This document shows positions 51,683 through 60,468 of a stretch of 64,000 nucleotides of DNA, piece by piece. The notes under the pieces are model-generated. The model saw nothing but the letters and a program-made list of their open reading frames with translations, made no database searches and was not told the origin of the DNA. Origin of the DNA: Clostridia bacterium (GTDB lineage Bacteria; Bacillota; Clostridia; Christensenellales; CAAEEZ01); the NCBI GenBank assembly GCA_900755035.1, contig CAAEEZ010000017.1:1-64000 (forward strand). Direction: 5' to 3'. Within the stretch, counting starts at the first letter, position 1, and the number at the start of each line of letters is the position of its first letter. Made by a program: the position numbers and the translations under genes.

Positions 51683-52779
51683 ACAAAGAAAACAAATGGC
51701 TGTATATTTTGCCGTTATTACTTGCTACGCTTGGTTTGATTTTTATATATAGCGCAAGTTATTATACCGCCGACAAAAATTTTGGCGACAAGTTTTATTT
51801 TTTGAAAAAGCAAGGCTATGCGTACGTAGTCGGAGTAGCACTAATGTTTTTATCGTCACGCTTAAATACGGAGAAGATTAAAAAGGCGTCGCCTATTTTG
51901 TACGGCGTATCGGTAATACTGCTTGCGCTTGTTTTCGTGCCCGTAATAGGAGTGGAAAATTACGGCGCTAAAAGATGGCTTAATTTTGGTTTTTTTACAA
52001 TTCAACCGTCCGAGATTGCAAAGTTTGCTATGGTGTGCTTGCTTGCTAGGTTTGCCTCGAATAACGATATGGCAGAAATGAAAAACGTCGTAGTTTTTTT
52101 GTTGATAGGCATCGTAATTTGTTTGGAAATTATTATAGAGCCTAATATGAGCATAACGGTATGCGTTGGACTTGTGCTTATATCTATGCTACTTTTGTCG
52201 GGTGCTAATCTAAAACAATTTTCTATGGTGATGCTACCTGCAATCGTGCTTGTTCCCGTTTTAATTTTGATAGAGCCGTATAGACTAAAAAGATTGAAAG
52301 CGTTTATCAATCCGTGGGACGACGTGCTTGGCGAAGGATACCAATTAGTGCAGTCCTACTACGCTTTGTCGTCGGGTGGACTATTTGGAGTGGGTCTATT
52401 TAATTCAAGACAAAAGTATGCGTTTTTACCATTTGCCGAGTCGGACTTTATATTTGCAATAATCGGCGAAGAAATAGGTTTTGTCGGGGCGTTTTTGATT
52501 GCTCTAGTTTTTCTAAAATACGTATTCGAGGGGTTTAAGGTAGCAAAACGAGCAGTTAGTCGTTTCGATTGTTATCTTGCAACGGGTATTACGCTAGTAA
52601 TTGCATTTCAATCTATGTTAAATATTGCCGTAGTTTGCGGGGCTATTCCACCAACGGGATTGCCACTACCGTATATTAGTCTTGGTGGTAGTTCGCTTGT
52701 AAGTTTTATGGTTGCGTCGGGGGTATTGATAAGTATATCGAATAAGGCAAAAAGCACACAAATATTCTTGAAGCCATAG
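51655..52779 (+). CDS. ftsW: FtsW/SpoVE/RodA-family lipid II polymerase
   Basis: SEDS glycosyltransferase that polymerises lipid II at the septum. The 374 residues have ten hydrophobic helices, with GAKRWLNFGFFTIQPSEIAK, a large loop holding NPWDDVLGEGYQLVQS and GLFGVG, and the end PPTGLPLPYISLGGSSL. The place is that of ftsW/spoVE; whether it serves division, cortex or both is not determined. TTG start after GGGGTG, within the murD end. In most Firmicutes murG comes next; here murA does. Confidence 0.93.
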   Translation: MQFSKKIRLDKENKWLYILPLLLATLGLIFIYSASYYTADKNFGDKFYFLKKQGYAYVVGVALMFLSSRLNTEKIKKASPILYGVSVILLALVFVPVIGVENYGAKRWLNFGFFTIQPSEIAKFAMVCLLARFASNNDMAEMKNVVVFLLIGIVICLEIIIEPNMSITVCVGLVLISMLLLSGANLKQFSMVMLPAIVLVPVLILIEPYRLKRLKAFINPWDDVLGEGYQLVQSYYALSSGGLFGVGLFNSRQKYAFLPFAESDFIFAIIGEEIGFVGAFLIALVFLKYVFEGFKVAKRAVSRFDCYLATGITLVIAFQSMLNIAVVCGAIPPTGLPLPYISLGGSSLVSFMVASGVLISISNKAKSTQIFLKP

Positions 52780-52806
52780 TATGTATTATCAAACTGCGAG
52801 GTAATT

Positions 52807-54057
52807 ATGAAACTGATAATCGAGGGTGGTAAAAGGCTAGAAGGAACTACTAAGGTGCAAAGCGCAAAAAATTCCGTACTGCCACTGCTTGCTGCGTCTA
52901 TACTAACTAGCGACAAGGTTACGATAGAGGATTGTCCAAATATTCTCGACGTTAAAAATATGCTTAAAATTTTGTCAAGGCTGGGTATGAAAGTTAGTGG
53001 CGTAAGTAGCGTTACGGTAGAAGGGGAATTGAGTATTAACGAAGTGCCTAAGGACTTGGCGGGAGAACTTAGGTCTAGTATATTTTTGCTCGGCGCAATA
53101 CTATCGGTAAAAAAGAAGGCGAAAATCGCCTATCCGGGTGGTTGCGATATAGGGTTAAGACCTATCGACATACATATAAACGGGCTAAAAGCCTTAAACG
53201 TAAAGATAAACGAAAGTTTCGGCTTCGTTGAGTGCGACGCTACCGATATGAAGGCAAACGACATTTTGTTAGACTTGCCAAGCGTTGGCGCTACGGAAAA
53301 CTTGATTATGGCTTCGGTGTTTTTGCGTGGTAAGACTACGCTTAGAAACGTGGCGAAAGAACCTGAAATAGTGGACCTATCAAATATGCTAAATTTAATG
53401 GGCGCTAAAATCTCGGGCGCTGGTACTTCGGTGATTGAAATCGTTGGGGTGGATAGTATGCGCGGAGTTACATACAAGCCTATTCCCGATAGAATAGTAG
53501 CAGGTACTTTACTTTTTGCTACCGCTACTTGTGGTGGCGAAATAGAACTAACGAACGTAATAGCCGAACACGTATTTCCGCTTACCGCCAAATTATTACA
53601 AAACTCTTGCAAGTTGGATTGCAAATATGATAAAATAAGATTGACGTCAAACGGACGTCTAAATGCCGTTGACTTAATAGAGACGTCGCCGTATCCCGGT
53701 TTTCCTACCGATATGCAAGCGCAAGTAATGGCAAGTTTGCTTACGGCAAGGGGTACTTCGGTGGTAGTGGAAAATTTGTTCGAAACCAGATTTAAGCACG
53801 TGCCGGAGTATAACAAAATGGGGGCTGACGTAACGGTAAGGGGTAATACTGCAATCGTTAGAGGCGTTCAGCGGTTAAGCGGGGCTGAGGTTGTAGCAAA
53901 GGACCTTCGTGGTGGTGCAGGGCTAGTGATAGCAGGACTAAAAGCCGAAGGGGTTACCACCGTGCTCGACGTAAGGCATATAGATAGAGGGTATGACGGT
54001 ATAGAAAAAGTATTGCAAAAATTAGGAGCGACGATAAGAAGAATTAGTTATGAGTAA
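52807..54057 (+). CDS. murA: UDP-GlcNAc 1-carboxyvinyltransferase MurA
   Basis: First committed step of peptidoglycan synthesis: enolpyruvyl transfer to UDP-GlcNAc. The 416 residues form two inside-out domains. Motifs: KNSVLPLLAAS (Lys near residue 22), the active-site loop PGGCDIGLRPIDIH with the catalytic Cys (fosfomycin target), and GFPTDMQAQVMAS. The Cys is present, so the enzyme is expected to be fosfomycin-sensitive. GAGG lies 6 nt before ATG. Overlaps the next gene by 8 nt. Confidence 0.96.
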   Translation: MKLIIEGGKRLEGTTKVQSAKNSVLPLLAASILTSDKVTIEDCPNILDVKNMLKILSRLGMKVSGVSSVTVEGELSINEVPKDLAGELRSSIFLLGAILSVKKKAKIAYPGGCDIGLRPIDIHINGLKALNVKINESFGFVECDATDMKANDILLDLPSVGATENLIMASVFLRGKTTLRNVAKEPEIVDLSNMLNLMGAKISGAGTSVIEIVGVDSMRGVTYKPIPDRIVAGTLLFATATCGGEIELTNVIAEHVFPLTAKLLQNSCKLDCKYDKIRLTSNGRLNAVDLIETSPYPGFPTDMQAQVMASLLTARGTSVVVENLFETRFKHVPEYNKMGADVTVRGNTAIVRGVQRLSGAEVVAKDLRGGAGLVIAGLKAEGVTTVLDVRHIDRGYDGIEKVLQKLGATIRRISYE

Positions 54058-54850
54058 AAAAAGATTAATCGCTATGTTCGTCAGTTTAGTGGTTATAATT
54101 ATTCTTTGCGTTTTAGGAGGAGCAGTATTCGTAGTACAGGACATTCAAATCGTGATTGAGTCCGGCAACGATATTGAGATTGCAAATGAAGAAATTATCA
54201 AAACCGCAAATATTTCTTACGGCAAAAGCATATTTGCTATTAGCGAGTCAAAAGTAGTGTCGAATATCGAAGGGCATTTTCCTACCTTGAAGGTAAGGGG
54301 GATAGAAAGGGTATTCCCAAATAAGATTATTCTAAAAATTGCTGAAAGAGTGCCGATAATTGCAATTAAGTTTGAAGGAAAGCAGGAATATTTGATACTT
54401 GACAACAATATGTGCGCAATAGCAAAGATAAACGCGCCAGACGAGAATTACCTAAAAGAAATATGTGTGGTAACGGGATTTGAACTAAGTGGCTCGAACG
54501 ATATATTCCTTGGCAAGCAATTACCAACTAGTTACGGAGAGCAAACGGTAGTTTGCCAGCACGTTATGGCGGGACTTAACGCAAAAATGGGTCTTGAAAA
54601 GATGGAAGACTTTATGTGCAGAATAGAATTTTCGCCTACTGCAAAAGTCGTGTACGTCGTTACTAGGTTTAATGGTAAAGACGGCGTTAGCATAAAGCTT
54701 GCTTACGACACTATGAAAGATAATAAATTAGTAGTTTTTGAGAGAATAAAACTTGCGTATGAGTTTTATAATACGCTAGATACGAAAGAGAAAAGCGAAG
54801 GCTATATTCTGCGTGAAAACGACGAATTTTTGTACAAAGTACACGAATAA
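54050..54850 (+). CDS. divIB: cell division protein FtsQ/DivIB
   Basis: A 266-residue bitopic membrane protein of the divisome. N-terminal helix (about 7-30), then a POTRA domain (about 31-105, IQIVIESGNDIEIANEEII and GIERVFPNKIILKIAERVP) and a beta domain. The pattern of a PN-x-I-x-I-x-V/A-E-R-x-P strand is typical of FtsQ/DivIB. It is placed between murA and ftsA as in many Firmicutes. It ends a transcription unit: a terminator starts 67 nt later. Confidence 0.85.
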   Translation: MSKKRLIAMFVSLVVIIILCVLGGAVFVVQDIQIVIESGNDIEIANEEIIKTANISYGKSIFAISESKVVSNIEGHFPTLKVRGIERVFPNKIILKIAERVPIIAIKFEGKQEYLILDNNMCAIAKINAPDENYLKEICVVTGFELSGSNDIFLGKQLPTSYGEQTVVCQHVMAGLNAKMGLEKMEDFMCRIEFSPTAKVVYVVTRFNGKDGVSIKLAYDTMKDNKLVVFERIKLAYEFYNTLDTKEKSEGYILRENDEFLYKVHE

Positions 54851-54916
54851 ATATTAAAATATAAAATACTATATAAAAATAATAAAAAAATATTATATAT
54901 AATAATTTAGTATAAT

Positions 54917-54947
54917 AAAAGTATTGACTTTTCAATACTTTTTTTTT
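54917..54947 (+). terminator. terminator after divIB
   Basis: Perfect 11-bp stem AAAAGTATTGA / TCAATACTTTT with a CTTT loop, then a T-run. It overlaps the ftsA promoter. Confidence 0.9.
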
Positions 54948-54952
54948 ATAAT
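54924..54952 (+). promoter_or_regulatory. sigma-A promoter of ftsA-ftsZ embedded in the terminator
   Basis: TTGACT (54924-54929, in the hairpin), 17 bp made of the loop, right arm and T-run, TATAAT (54947-54952). Confidence 0.88.
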
Positions 54953-54973
54953 TTTAGATAGTAGGGGACAATT

Positions 54974-56146
54974 ATGCAAATTACTAAAGATTCAGTCGTA
55001 CTTGAAATAGGAACTAGCAAACTCGTTGCCGTAATTGGTAACGTAAGTGATAGCGGTGTTTACGAAATCAAGGCGATATGCAAAAACGAATACGCAGGCT
55101 TTATGGGTGGCGAGTGGCTTGAAGAAGAAAAACTTGGCGACCAAGTTTTCGACGTGTTGCAACGTACGATGGAAAGAGCAGGCGTAAAAAGTATTAAAAA
55201 AGTATTTATCGGCGTGCCGAGTGAATTTTCTAGCGTAGTAGTTAAGGAAGTTACTACTCAGTACGGTAAAATGAAAAACGTAACTAATAACGACGTAGAG
55301 GCGTTATTTGATAAAGGGGACGACTTTAAGGATAGGGAATATTCTACCATAAATCGTTCGCCAATTTATTTTAAGCTAAACGACGGAAAGCGTATCGTAA
55401 ATCCAGTTGGGCTTGAAACGGATAGGCTTACGGGTATGCTAAGCTACGTACTTTGCGAAAGAACTTTCGTGGATCGTTTTCAAAAAATGCTAAACGGCTA
55501 CGGAGTAAAAGAAGTGGAGTTTATAAGCGAAAGTTTGGCGTCGGTTGTAGGGTTGTTCGAGCCTGAGCAAAGGGATAGATACGTAGTGCAACTAGACGTT
55601 GGCTATCTAACTTCTAGCGTGGCGCTATGCCGTGGCGACGGTCTACTTCACTTAGCGTCGTTTTCAGTAGGCGGGGCGAATATCTCTGCCGATATTAGCG
55701 ATTATTTGGCTATTTCTTACGAAAAAGCAAACGAAATAAAGGAAAGTTTGGACCTAAATTTGTCGCCAACGTTAAACGACTTTTTCAAGGTGCAATACAA
55801 AGACCAAACTTACAAAGTGCCTTATCTAGATATATACAATCTAGTATACGATAGGCTAGACGTAATCGGTTCGTACCTTCAAAAAGCAATAGACGTGTGC
55901 GAATACGATTTTCCACAATATTTGCCTATCTATTTAATAGGCGGTGGCATTACTTATTTGCGTGGCGCAAAAGAGTATTTGTCTAAAATTTTAGATAGGC
56001 CAATCGAAATCATTACGCCAAACGTACCAAATTACGAAAAACCAGAGTATTCGGCGTTAATGGGATTACTAAAAGTAGCAAGCAGAGCGAATCGTTCTCC
56101 ATGGGAGAATATGAAAAATAAAATTAAAGGGTTTCTTACTAAATAG
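54974..56146 (+). CDS. ftsA: cell division protein FtsA
   Basis: Actin-like membrane tether of FtsZ. The 390 residues have the phosphate-1 segment VLEIGTSKLVAVIG, a 1C-type domain, the VVQLDVGYLTSSVALCRG phosphate-2 motif (about 214-231), IYLIGGGITYLRGA, and a basic amphipathic C-terminus NMKNKIKGFLTK for membrane binding. Rather divergent: the usual D-x-G-T-x-K reads E-I-G-T-S-K. A 12-nt gap to ftsZ confirms the pairing. Confidence 0.92.
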   Translation: MQITKDSVVLEIGTSKLVAVIGNVSDSGVYEIKAICKNEYAGFMGGEWLEEEKLGDQVFDVLQRTMERAGVKSIKKVFIGVPSEFSSVVVKEVTTQYGKMKNVTNNDVEALFDKGDDFKDREYSTINRSPIYFKLNDGKRIVNPVGLETDRLTGMLSYVLCERTFVDRFQKMLNGYGVKEVEFISESLASVVGLFEPEQRDRYVVQLDVGYLTSSVALCRGDGLLHLASFSVGGANISADISDYLAISYEKANEIKESLDLNLSPTLNDFFKVQYKDQTYKVPYLDIYNLVYDRLDVIGSYLQKAIDVCEYDFPQYLPIYLIGGGITYLRGAKEYLSKILDRPIEIITPNVPNYEKPEYSALMGLLKVASRANRSPWENMKNKIKGFLTK

Positions 56147-56158
56147 GAGGAAGAATAA

Positions 56159-57325
56159 ATGAACGAAAATATGAATGCGTACGGAAGTGCATCAATAAAA
56201 GTTATCGGCGTCGGCGGCGGCGGTGGTAACGCTGTAAATAGAATGATTGCCGCAGGAATTACTAGTGCTCAATTTTTGTCGGTTAATACCGATGGACAAG
56301 CACTATGTATGTCAAGCGCTGAAACTTTGCAAATCGGCGAACAAGAAACTAGGGGTCTTGGTGCTGGCGCTAACCCTGAAAAAGGTGAAAGAGCAGCAGA
56401 GGAAAGCATTGAAAAAATTAGAGAGCATTTGCAAGGCGTAGACCTAGTATTTATTACCGCAGGTATGGGCGGTGGAACGGGTACGGGTGCTGCACCGGTT
56501 ATTGCAAACCTTGCGCACGAAATGGGTATTCTTACCGTTGCCGTTGTAACCAAACCTTTCAACTTCGAAGGAAAGAAGAGAATGGTAAACGCTGAAAAAG
56601 GTATTGAAAAACTAAGAGGCGTTGTAGATACCTTGCTTGTAATACCTAACCAAAAATTACTTGATATCGTAAACGAAAAAGCAACTATGCTACAATCTTT
56701 TGCTATTGCCGACGACGTACTTCGTCAAGGTATCCAAGGTGTTTCTGACCTAATCGTTAAACCGGCGCTAATCAACCTAGACTTTGCCGACGTACAAACG
56801 ATTATGAAAGACAAAGGCCTAGCTCACATGGGTGTTGGCGTAGGTAAAGGAAAGAATAGAGCGTACGACGCTGTTATCCAAGCAGTACAAAGCCCACTTC
56901 TTGAAACTGAGATTTTGGGTGCAACCGGTGTTATCTTTAACATTTTGGGTGGTCCAGATTTAACTCTTAGCGAAGTTGACCAAGCATGTAAACTTATTCA
57001 AGACGCTATCGACCCAGACGCTAACATTATTTTCGGCGCAGGTATCGACGAAAATATCAAGGAAGAAGTTGCAGTAACAATTATTGCTACCGGATTTGAA
57101 AACAAACAAGACAAGCAAGAAGAGGAAAAAACCGAACTTGATAATTTTGACGACGGCGAGTTTGAAACTTTCGACGAGCCTACTCCTATTAGACAAACCG
57201 GCGTAAGAAGGGGATATGAAGAAGAACCTCAACAACCAAGAAGGGGTGGAGTTGGCACTTCTCGTATCGACGTTGAAGACGACAACGTTCCTCCATTTTT
57301 AAGAAAACTAAGAGGATTAAGATAA
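56159..57325 (+). CDS. ftsZ: cell division protein FtsZ
   Basis: Tubulin-like GTPase forming the Z ring. The 388 residues have the nucleotide site GVGGGGGNAVNRM, the tubulin signature GGGTGTG (104-110), the T7 catalytic loop NLDFADVQTIM, an acidic linker (about 315-370) and the C-terminal peptide DNVPPFLRKLRGLR that binds FtsA and others. AGGAGG lies 8 nt before ATG. The ORF is followed by a strong terminator. Confidence 0.98.
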   Translation: MNENMNAYGSASIKVIGVGGGGGNAVNRMIAAGITSAQFLSVNTDGQALCMSSAETLQIGEQETRGLGAGANPEKGERAAEESIEKIREHLQGVDLVFITAGMGGGTGTGAAPVIANLAHEMGILTVAVVTKPFNFEGKKRMVNAEKGIEKLRGVVDTLLVIPNQKLLDIVNEKATMLQSFAIADDVLRQGIQGVSDLIVKPALINLDFADVQTIMKDKGLAHMGVGVGKGKNRAYDAVIQAVQSPLLETEILGATGVIFNILGGPDLTLSEVDQACKLIQDAIDPDANIIFGAGIDENIKEEVAVTIIATGFENKQDKQEEEKTELDNFDDGEFETFDEPTPIRQTGVRRGYEEEPQQPRRGGVGTSRIDVEDDNVPPFLRKLRGLR

Positions 57326-57355
57326 TAAACTCACGTATTTAGTAAGTTACTTTAT

Positions 57356-57398
57356 CGGCATGGGGCAGTAGTGTCCCCGTGCCGTTTTGTATTTTTTT
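57356..57398 (+). terminator. terminator of ftsA-ftsZ
   Basis: Ten-bp GC-rich stem CGGCATGGGG / CCCCGTGCCG (one T.G), 9-nt loop, then TTTTGTATTTTTTT. Confidence 0.93.
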
Positions 57399-57797
57399 AT
57401 TACTTGCTAAACTATAATTCTTTTTTAGCCAAATACGGAATAACTAAATTTTAAGGTTATTCTAAATTTTCGTTGGTTTTTTATTATATTTTTGCAATTT
57501 TTATTGTGGATAAGTGAAAATTTTTACAAAACCAAGTTATCCACATAAGTAATTTGCGGTAATTTTGCTAATTAAGTTGCTTTACAAAATTCATATTTTA
57601 TAAAACGAACGTAGACACGTATTTTTGAAAAAATACTTTACGTAAATATTGATTTTATAATTTTAGCCGTCATAAATTTTGAAATTTTTTCGTTAAGTTT
57701 TAGCGTAGATATATGGTTAAAATAATTGAAAATTTTGTAACGTATATTTTTACGTATTTTGAGTTGTGATTTTAATAAAAAATTTTTTACAGTCGTT
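57399..57797. other. long AT-rich gap between ftsZ and spoIIGA
   Basis: No ORF. Apart from the DnaA-box pair at 57505-57545, listed separately, the region is AT-rich sequence without repeats or clear promoters. Confidence 0.4.
57505..57545. promoter_or_regulatory. pair of inverted consensus DnaA boxes
   Basis: TGTGGATAA (57505-57513) and TTATCCACA (57537-57545) are both perfect 9-mers of the DnaA consensus, in inverted orientation with 23 bp between them. No dnaA/dnaN or AT-rich unwinding array with further boxes is visible, so this is more likely a DnaA-regulated or DnaA-titrating site than an origin. Confidence 0.8.
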
Positions 57798-57806
57798 TTC
57801 GACAAA
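57798..57806 (-). promoter_or_regulatory. Spo0A box upstream of spoIIGA
   Basis: The + strand reads TTCGACAAA, the complement of the perfect 0A box TTTGTCGAA. It lies about 30 bp upstream of a TATAAC (57836-57841), comparable to Spo0A-activated spoIIG promoters. Confidence 0.8.
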
Positions 57807-57847
57807 AGCGGAAAGAAAAAATAAACGGTAAGTTGTATAACTTAGTT

Positions 57848-58564
57848 ATGCTAATTTACGTAGAGGACGTTATAGTTGTAAACCTTTTTATTTTTATACT
57901 TTCGGCAATAACGTTAGGAAAATTTATACGAAAAAAGAGGGGAATAAGGGCTATATTTTTAGGGGTAACAAACACTGTTCTAACTATATTTTTACCTAGA
58001 ATCGTTAGATATGCAAACGTCGTTATATTAGCGTTGTGTTTAATAGTAGCCTTCTTCGTATACCTTGACGGTACGTTTGTTAAAAGTGTTAGAAACGCCG
58101 TTACTTACACGGTACTCGTTGGGTTTTATTCTTTAATTACTGCTATTACGGGATTTGTATTGCCTATCGTAAATCTTAGTGCTAACGTGCTAATTTATCT
58201 TGGAATATTGATTTTAGCGTATTTAGTGGTAAACGTTTTAATAGATAATTTGCTTAGGAAAAAGCACTCGATAACGGCAGACGTTAAAATAAACGAAAAG
58301 CAAGTTAGCGCAGTTGTGGATAGTGGCAATAAGGTTACTTATAACGGGAAAGGTGTAATAGTGCTAACCAAAAAATTTGAAAATGAGGTAAAAAAGACCG
58401 AAAATATTTTGGAGATTAAAACTATAAATTCTTCTAAATTTTATCCGGTATTTAATATTAGCAAACTAATTGTAAATGGCGAAAATGAAAAATTTTTTTA
58501 CGACGTGCCGTGCATTATAGAAGAGCGTAGCGATAGGGTAATTTTGCCGCTAAATTATCAATAA
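57848..58564 (+). CDS. spoIIGA: sigma-E processing peptidase SpoIIGA
   Basis: Membrane aspartic protease that cleaves pro-sigma-E in the mother cell. The 238 residues have five membrane segments (about 1-150, starting MLIYVEDVIVVNLFIFILS) and a protease half with the DSGNKV catalytic motif (about residue 163) and the ending DRVILPLNY. The ATG at 57848 gives the family-typical start. A TTG at 57833 is possible but overlaps the -10 region. No good ribosome site is present, and the predicted transcript start falls on the ATG. Followed after 13 nt by sigE. Confidence 0.92.
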   Translation: MLIYVEDVIVVNLFIFILSAITLGKFIRKKRGIRAIFLGVTNTVLTIFLPRIVRYANVVILALCLIVAFFVYLDGTFVKSVRNAVTYTVLVGFYSLITAITGFVLPIVNLSANVLIYLGILILAYLVVNVLIDNLLRKKHSITADVKINEKQVSAVVDSGNKVTYNGKGVIVLTKKFENEVKKTENILEIKTINSSKFYPVFNISKLIVNGENEKFFYDVPCIIEERSDRVILPLNYQ

Positions 58565-58577
58565 ATATGAGGTGATT

Positions 58578-59285
58578 ATGAGAATAAAAGCGTTGCTTAA
58601 CAAAATTTTAGATTTTTTTAGAATAGAAAAAAGTAGCAATTTAGATTTTTTGTGTGGTGGTAGAGCGTTGCCTGCGCCTTATTCACCCGAAGAGGAAGAG
58701 CAAAAACTAAACGAAATAAAAGCGGGTAGCAGTTCGGCAAGGGACGACCTAATAGAACATAATTTGCGTCTTGTGGTGTACATAGCAAAAAAATTTGAAA
58801 ATACGGGGCTTGACGTAGAAGATCTAATTTCGGTTGGAACTATAGGGTTAATCAAGGCGGTAAATTCTTTTGATAATTCTAGGAATATTAAACTTGCTAC
58901 CTATGCTAGTAGGTGTATTGAAAACGAGATATTGATGTTATTAAGAAAAATGGTAAAGGTTAAAAACGAAGTTTCTATTGACGAACCGCTTAACGTGGAC
59001 GGCGACGGCAATCAACTTTTGCTTTGCGACGTGCTTGGTACGGAAGAAGACGTCGTGTACGAGAAAATTGAATCGGATGCGGAAAAGGACGTGCTACTTG
59101 AAACTTTCAAAACCTTGACGGAGCGTGAAAGAGATATAATATCGCTACGGTTTGGGCTGTTTGGCAAGGAAGAAATGACGCAAAAAGATATTGCCGATAT
59201 GATGGGCATATCTCAATCCTATATATCAAGGCTGGAAAAAAAGGTGGTAAAAAAACTGAGAAAAGAGATAGTAAAACTCGTATAA
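58578..59285 (+). CDS. sigE: sporulation sigma factor sigma-E precursor
   Basis: Mother-cell early sigma factor. The 235 residues include an N-terminal pro-sequence (about 1-28, amphipathic, LLNKILDFFRIEK), then CGGRALPAPYSPEEEEQ, region 2 (NLRLVVYIAKKFENTGLDVEDLISVGTIGLIKAV), and regions 3/4 with the helix-turn-helix MTQKDIADMMGISQSYISRLE. The ATG at 58578 follows GAGGTG. Made inactive, and activated by SpoIIGA encoded directly upstream. Confidence 0.97.
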   Translation: MRIKALLNKILDFFRIEKSSNLDFLCGGRALPAPYSPEEEEQKLNEIKAGSSSARDDLIEHNLRLVVYIAKKFENTGLDVEDLISVGTIGLIKAVNSFDNSRNIKLATYASRCIENEILMLLRKMVKVKNEVSIDEPLNVDGDGNQLLLCDVLGTEEDVVYEKIESDAEKDVLLETFKTLTERERDIISLRFGLFGKEEMTQKDIADMMGISQSYISRLEKKVVKKLRKEIVKLV

Positions 59286-59348
59286 TTGTATAATTTGTAG
59301 AAAAACGTACAAAATATTAACGATTTGCATTTACATAAGGAGTACAAA

Positions 59349-60119
59349 ATGCAAAAAGTTAATATCACGGGTTTGGATACGGCAAGATTGCCAAAACTTA
59401 CCGCAAAAGAATCTAGTCAACTTATGGATAAAATTAAAGAGGGCGACGAAAGAGCAAGAGAGTACTTTTTGATGGCAAACGCAAGGCTCGTTCTAAGCGT
59501 AATGAAAAGGTTTAATATAAAAAACCAAGACCCTGACGATATTTTTCAAGTGGGATACTTGGGTATGGTAAAGGCGATAAACAACTTTAATTTTGACCTA
59601 GGCGTAAGATTTTCTACCTACGCAGTACCTATGATAATAGGCGAAATTAGACGATTTTTGCGTGATAGCACTAGCGTGAAAGTAACTAGAAGTATGCGAG
59701 ATACTGCCTATAAGGCGTTAAAGAAAAAAGAGGAGATGTGCTACCTTACGGGCGTTGAACCGTCACTAACCGAGGTGGGTGAAGAACTAGATATTTCCGT
59801 CAGCGAGATTGCTTGTGCGCTTGACGCTGTCAGCGACGTGGTTAGTTATTATACGCCGGTAGCAAACGACGGCGAGGGCGAACTGATGTTATTCGAGCAG
59901 ATATCCGACCCGAAGGAAAACGACGCAAGATGGGGGGACTATATCACTCTTAACGCTTGTATTGAAAACTTGCCTGACAAAGAAAAGGAAATAATTGATT
60001 TAAGGTACTACAAAGGTATGACGCAAAAAGAGATTGCCTCGGCTATAAATATCTCGCAGGCACAGGTGTCTAGGCTGGAAAATATGGCAATAGCCAAAAT
60101 GAAAGAAGTGATGATTTAG
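59349..60119 (+). CDS. sigG: sporulation sigma factor sigma-G
   Basis: Late forespore sigma factor. The 256 residues start MQKVNITGLDTARLPKLT, the sigma-G hallmark, with region 2 (ARLVLSVMKRFNIKNQDPDDIFQVGYLGMVKAI), region 3 (RDTAYKALKKKEEM) and the C-terminal helix-turn-helix MTQKEIASAINISQAQVSRLE. The ATG at 59349 follows AAGGAG; the longer frame from a TTG at 59325 contains that site. It follows sigE as in Bacillus. No clear sigma-F promoter was identified in the 63-nt gap. Confidence 0.97.
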   Translation: MQKVNITGLDTARLPKLTAKESSQLMDKIKEGDERAREYFLMANARLVLSVMKRFNIKNQDPDDIFQVGYLGMVKAINNFNFDLGVRFSTYAVPMIIGEIRRFLRDSTSVKVTRSMRDTAYKALKKKEEMCYLTGVEPSLTEVGEELDISVSEIACALDAVSDVVSYYTPVANDGEGELMLFEQISDPKENDARWGDYITLNACIENLPDKEKEIIDLRYYKGMTQKEIASAINISQAQVSRLENMAIAKMKEVMI

Positions 60120-60174
60120 ACGAATATTTTGGCATATTTTTAACTTTTTGGTAATAACATTACAAAGAGGGGAT

Positions 60175-60462
60175 ATGTCGAAAAGTAGAAATATAAGTTT
60201 TTTAGAACTTAAAAGCAAGGAAATTGTGAACGTTGTAGATGGAAGAAGACTAGGTCGAATCGTCGACTTAGTCTTTACTTGTTCGGGGTGCGTTATGGGA
60301 TTTGTTGCGCCACCTAATAGAAAACTGATAAAAAGTTTGAACTGTAACGACAATATTTTTATCCCTTGGAATAATATTTGCAAAATCGGTGACGACGTAA
60401 TTTTGGTAGAACTACTTGACGGCAAAGTCGGTGCGCTTGGCGAGGAAGAAAATAAAGAGTAA
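60175..60462 (+). CDS. YlmC/YmxH-family PRC-barrel sporulation protein
   Basis: A 95-residue PRC-barrel protein: SFLELKSKEIVNVVDGRRLG, FTCSGCVMGFVAPP and IPWNNICKIGDDVILVEL. The family is limited mostly to spore formers and, as in Bacillus (ylmC after sigG), lies just downstream of sigG. The role is unknown. The ATG at 60175 follows GAGGGG; codons upstream to 60148 have no ribosome site. Confidence 0.88.
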   Translation: MSKSRNISFLELKSKEIVNVVDGRRLGRIVDLVFTCSGCVMGFVAPPNRKLIKSLNCNDNIFIPWNNICKIGDDVILVELLDGKVGALGEEENKE

Positions 60463-60468
60463 AATTTA

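Noticed and set aside
57399..57797. Possible replication origin because of the DnaA boxes
   Set aside because: Only two consensus boxes, no dnaA/dnaN neighbours and no box cluster. Gene orientation does not switch here.
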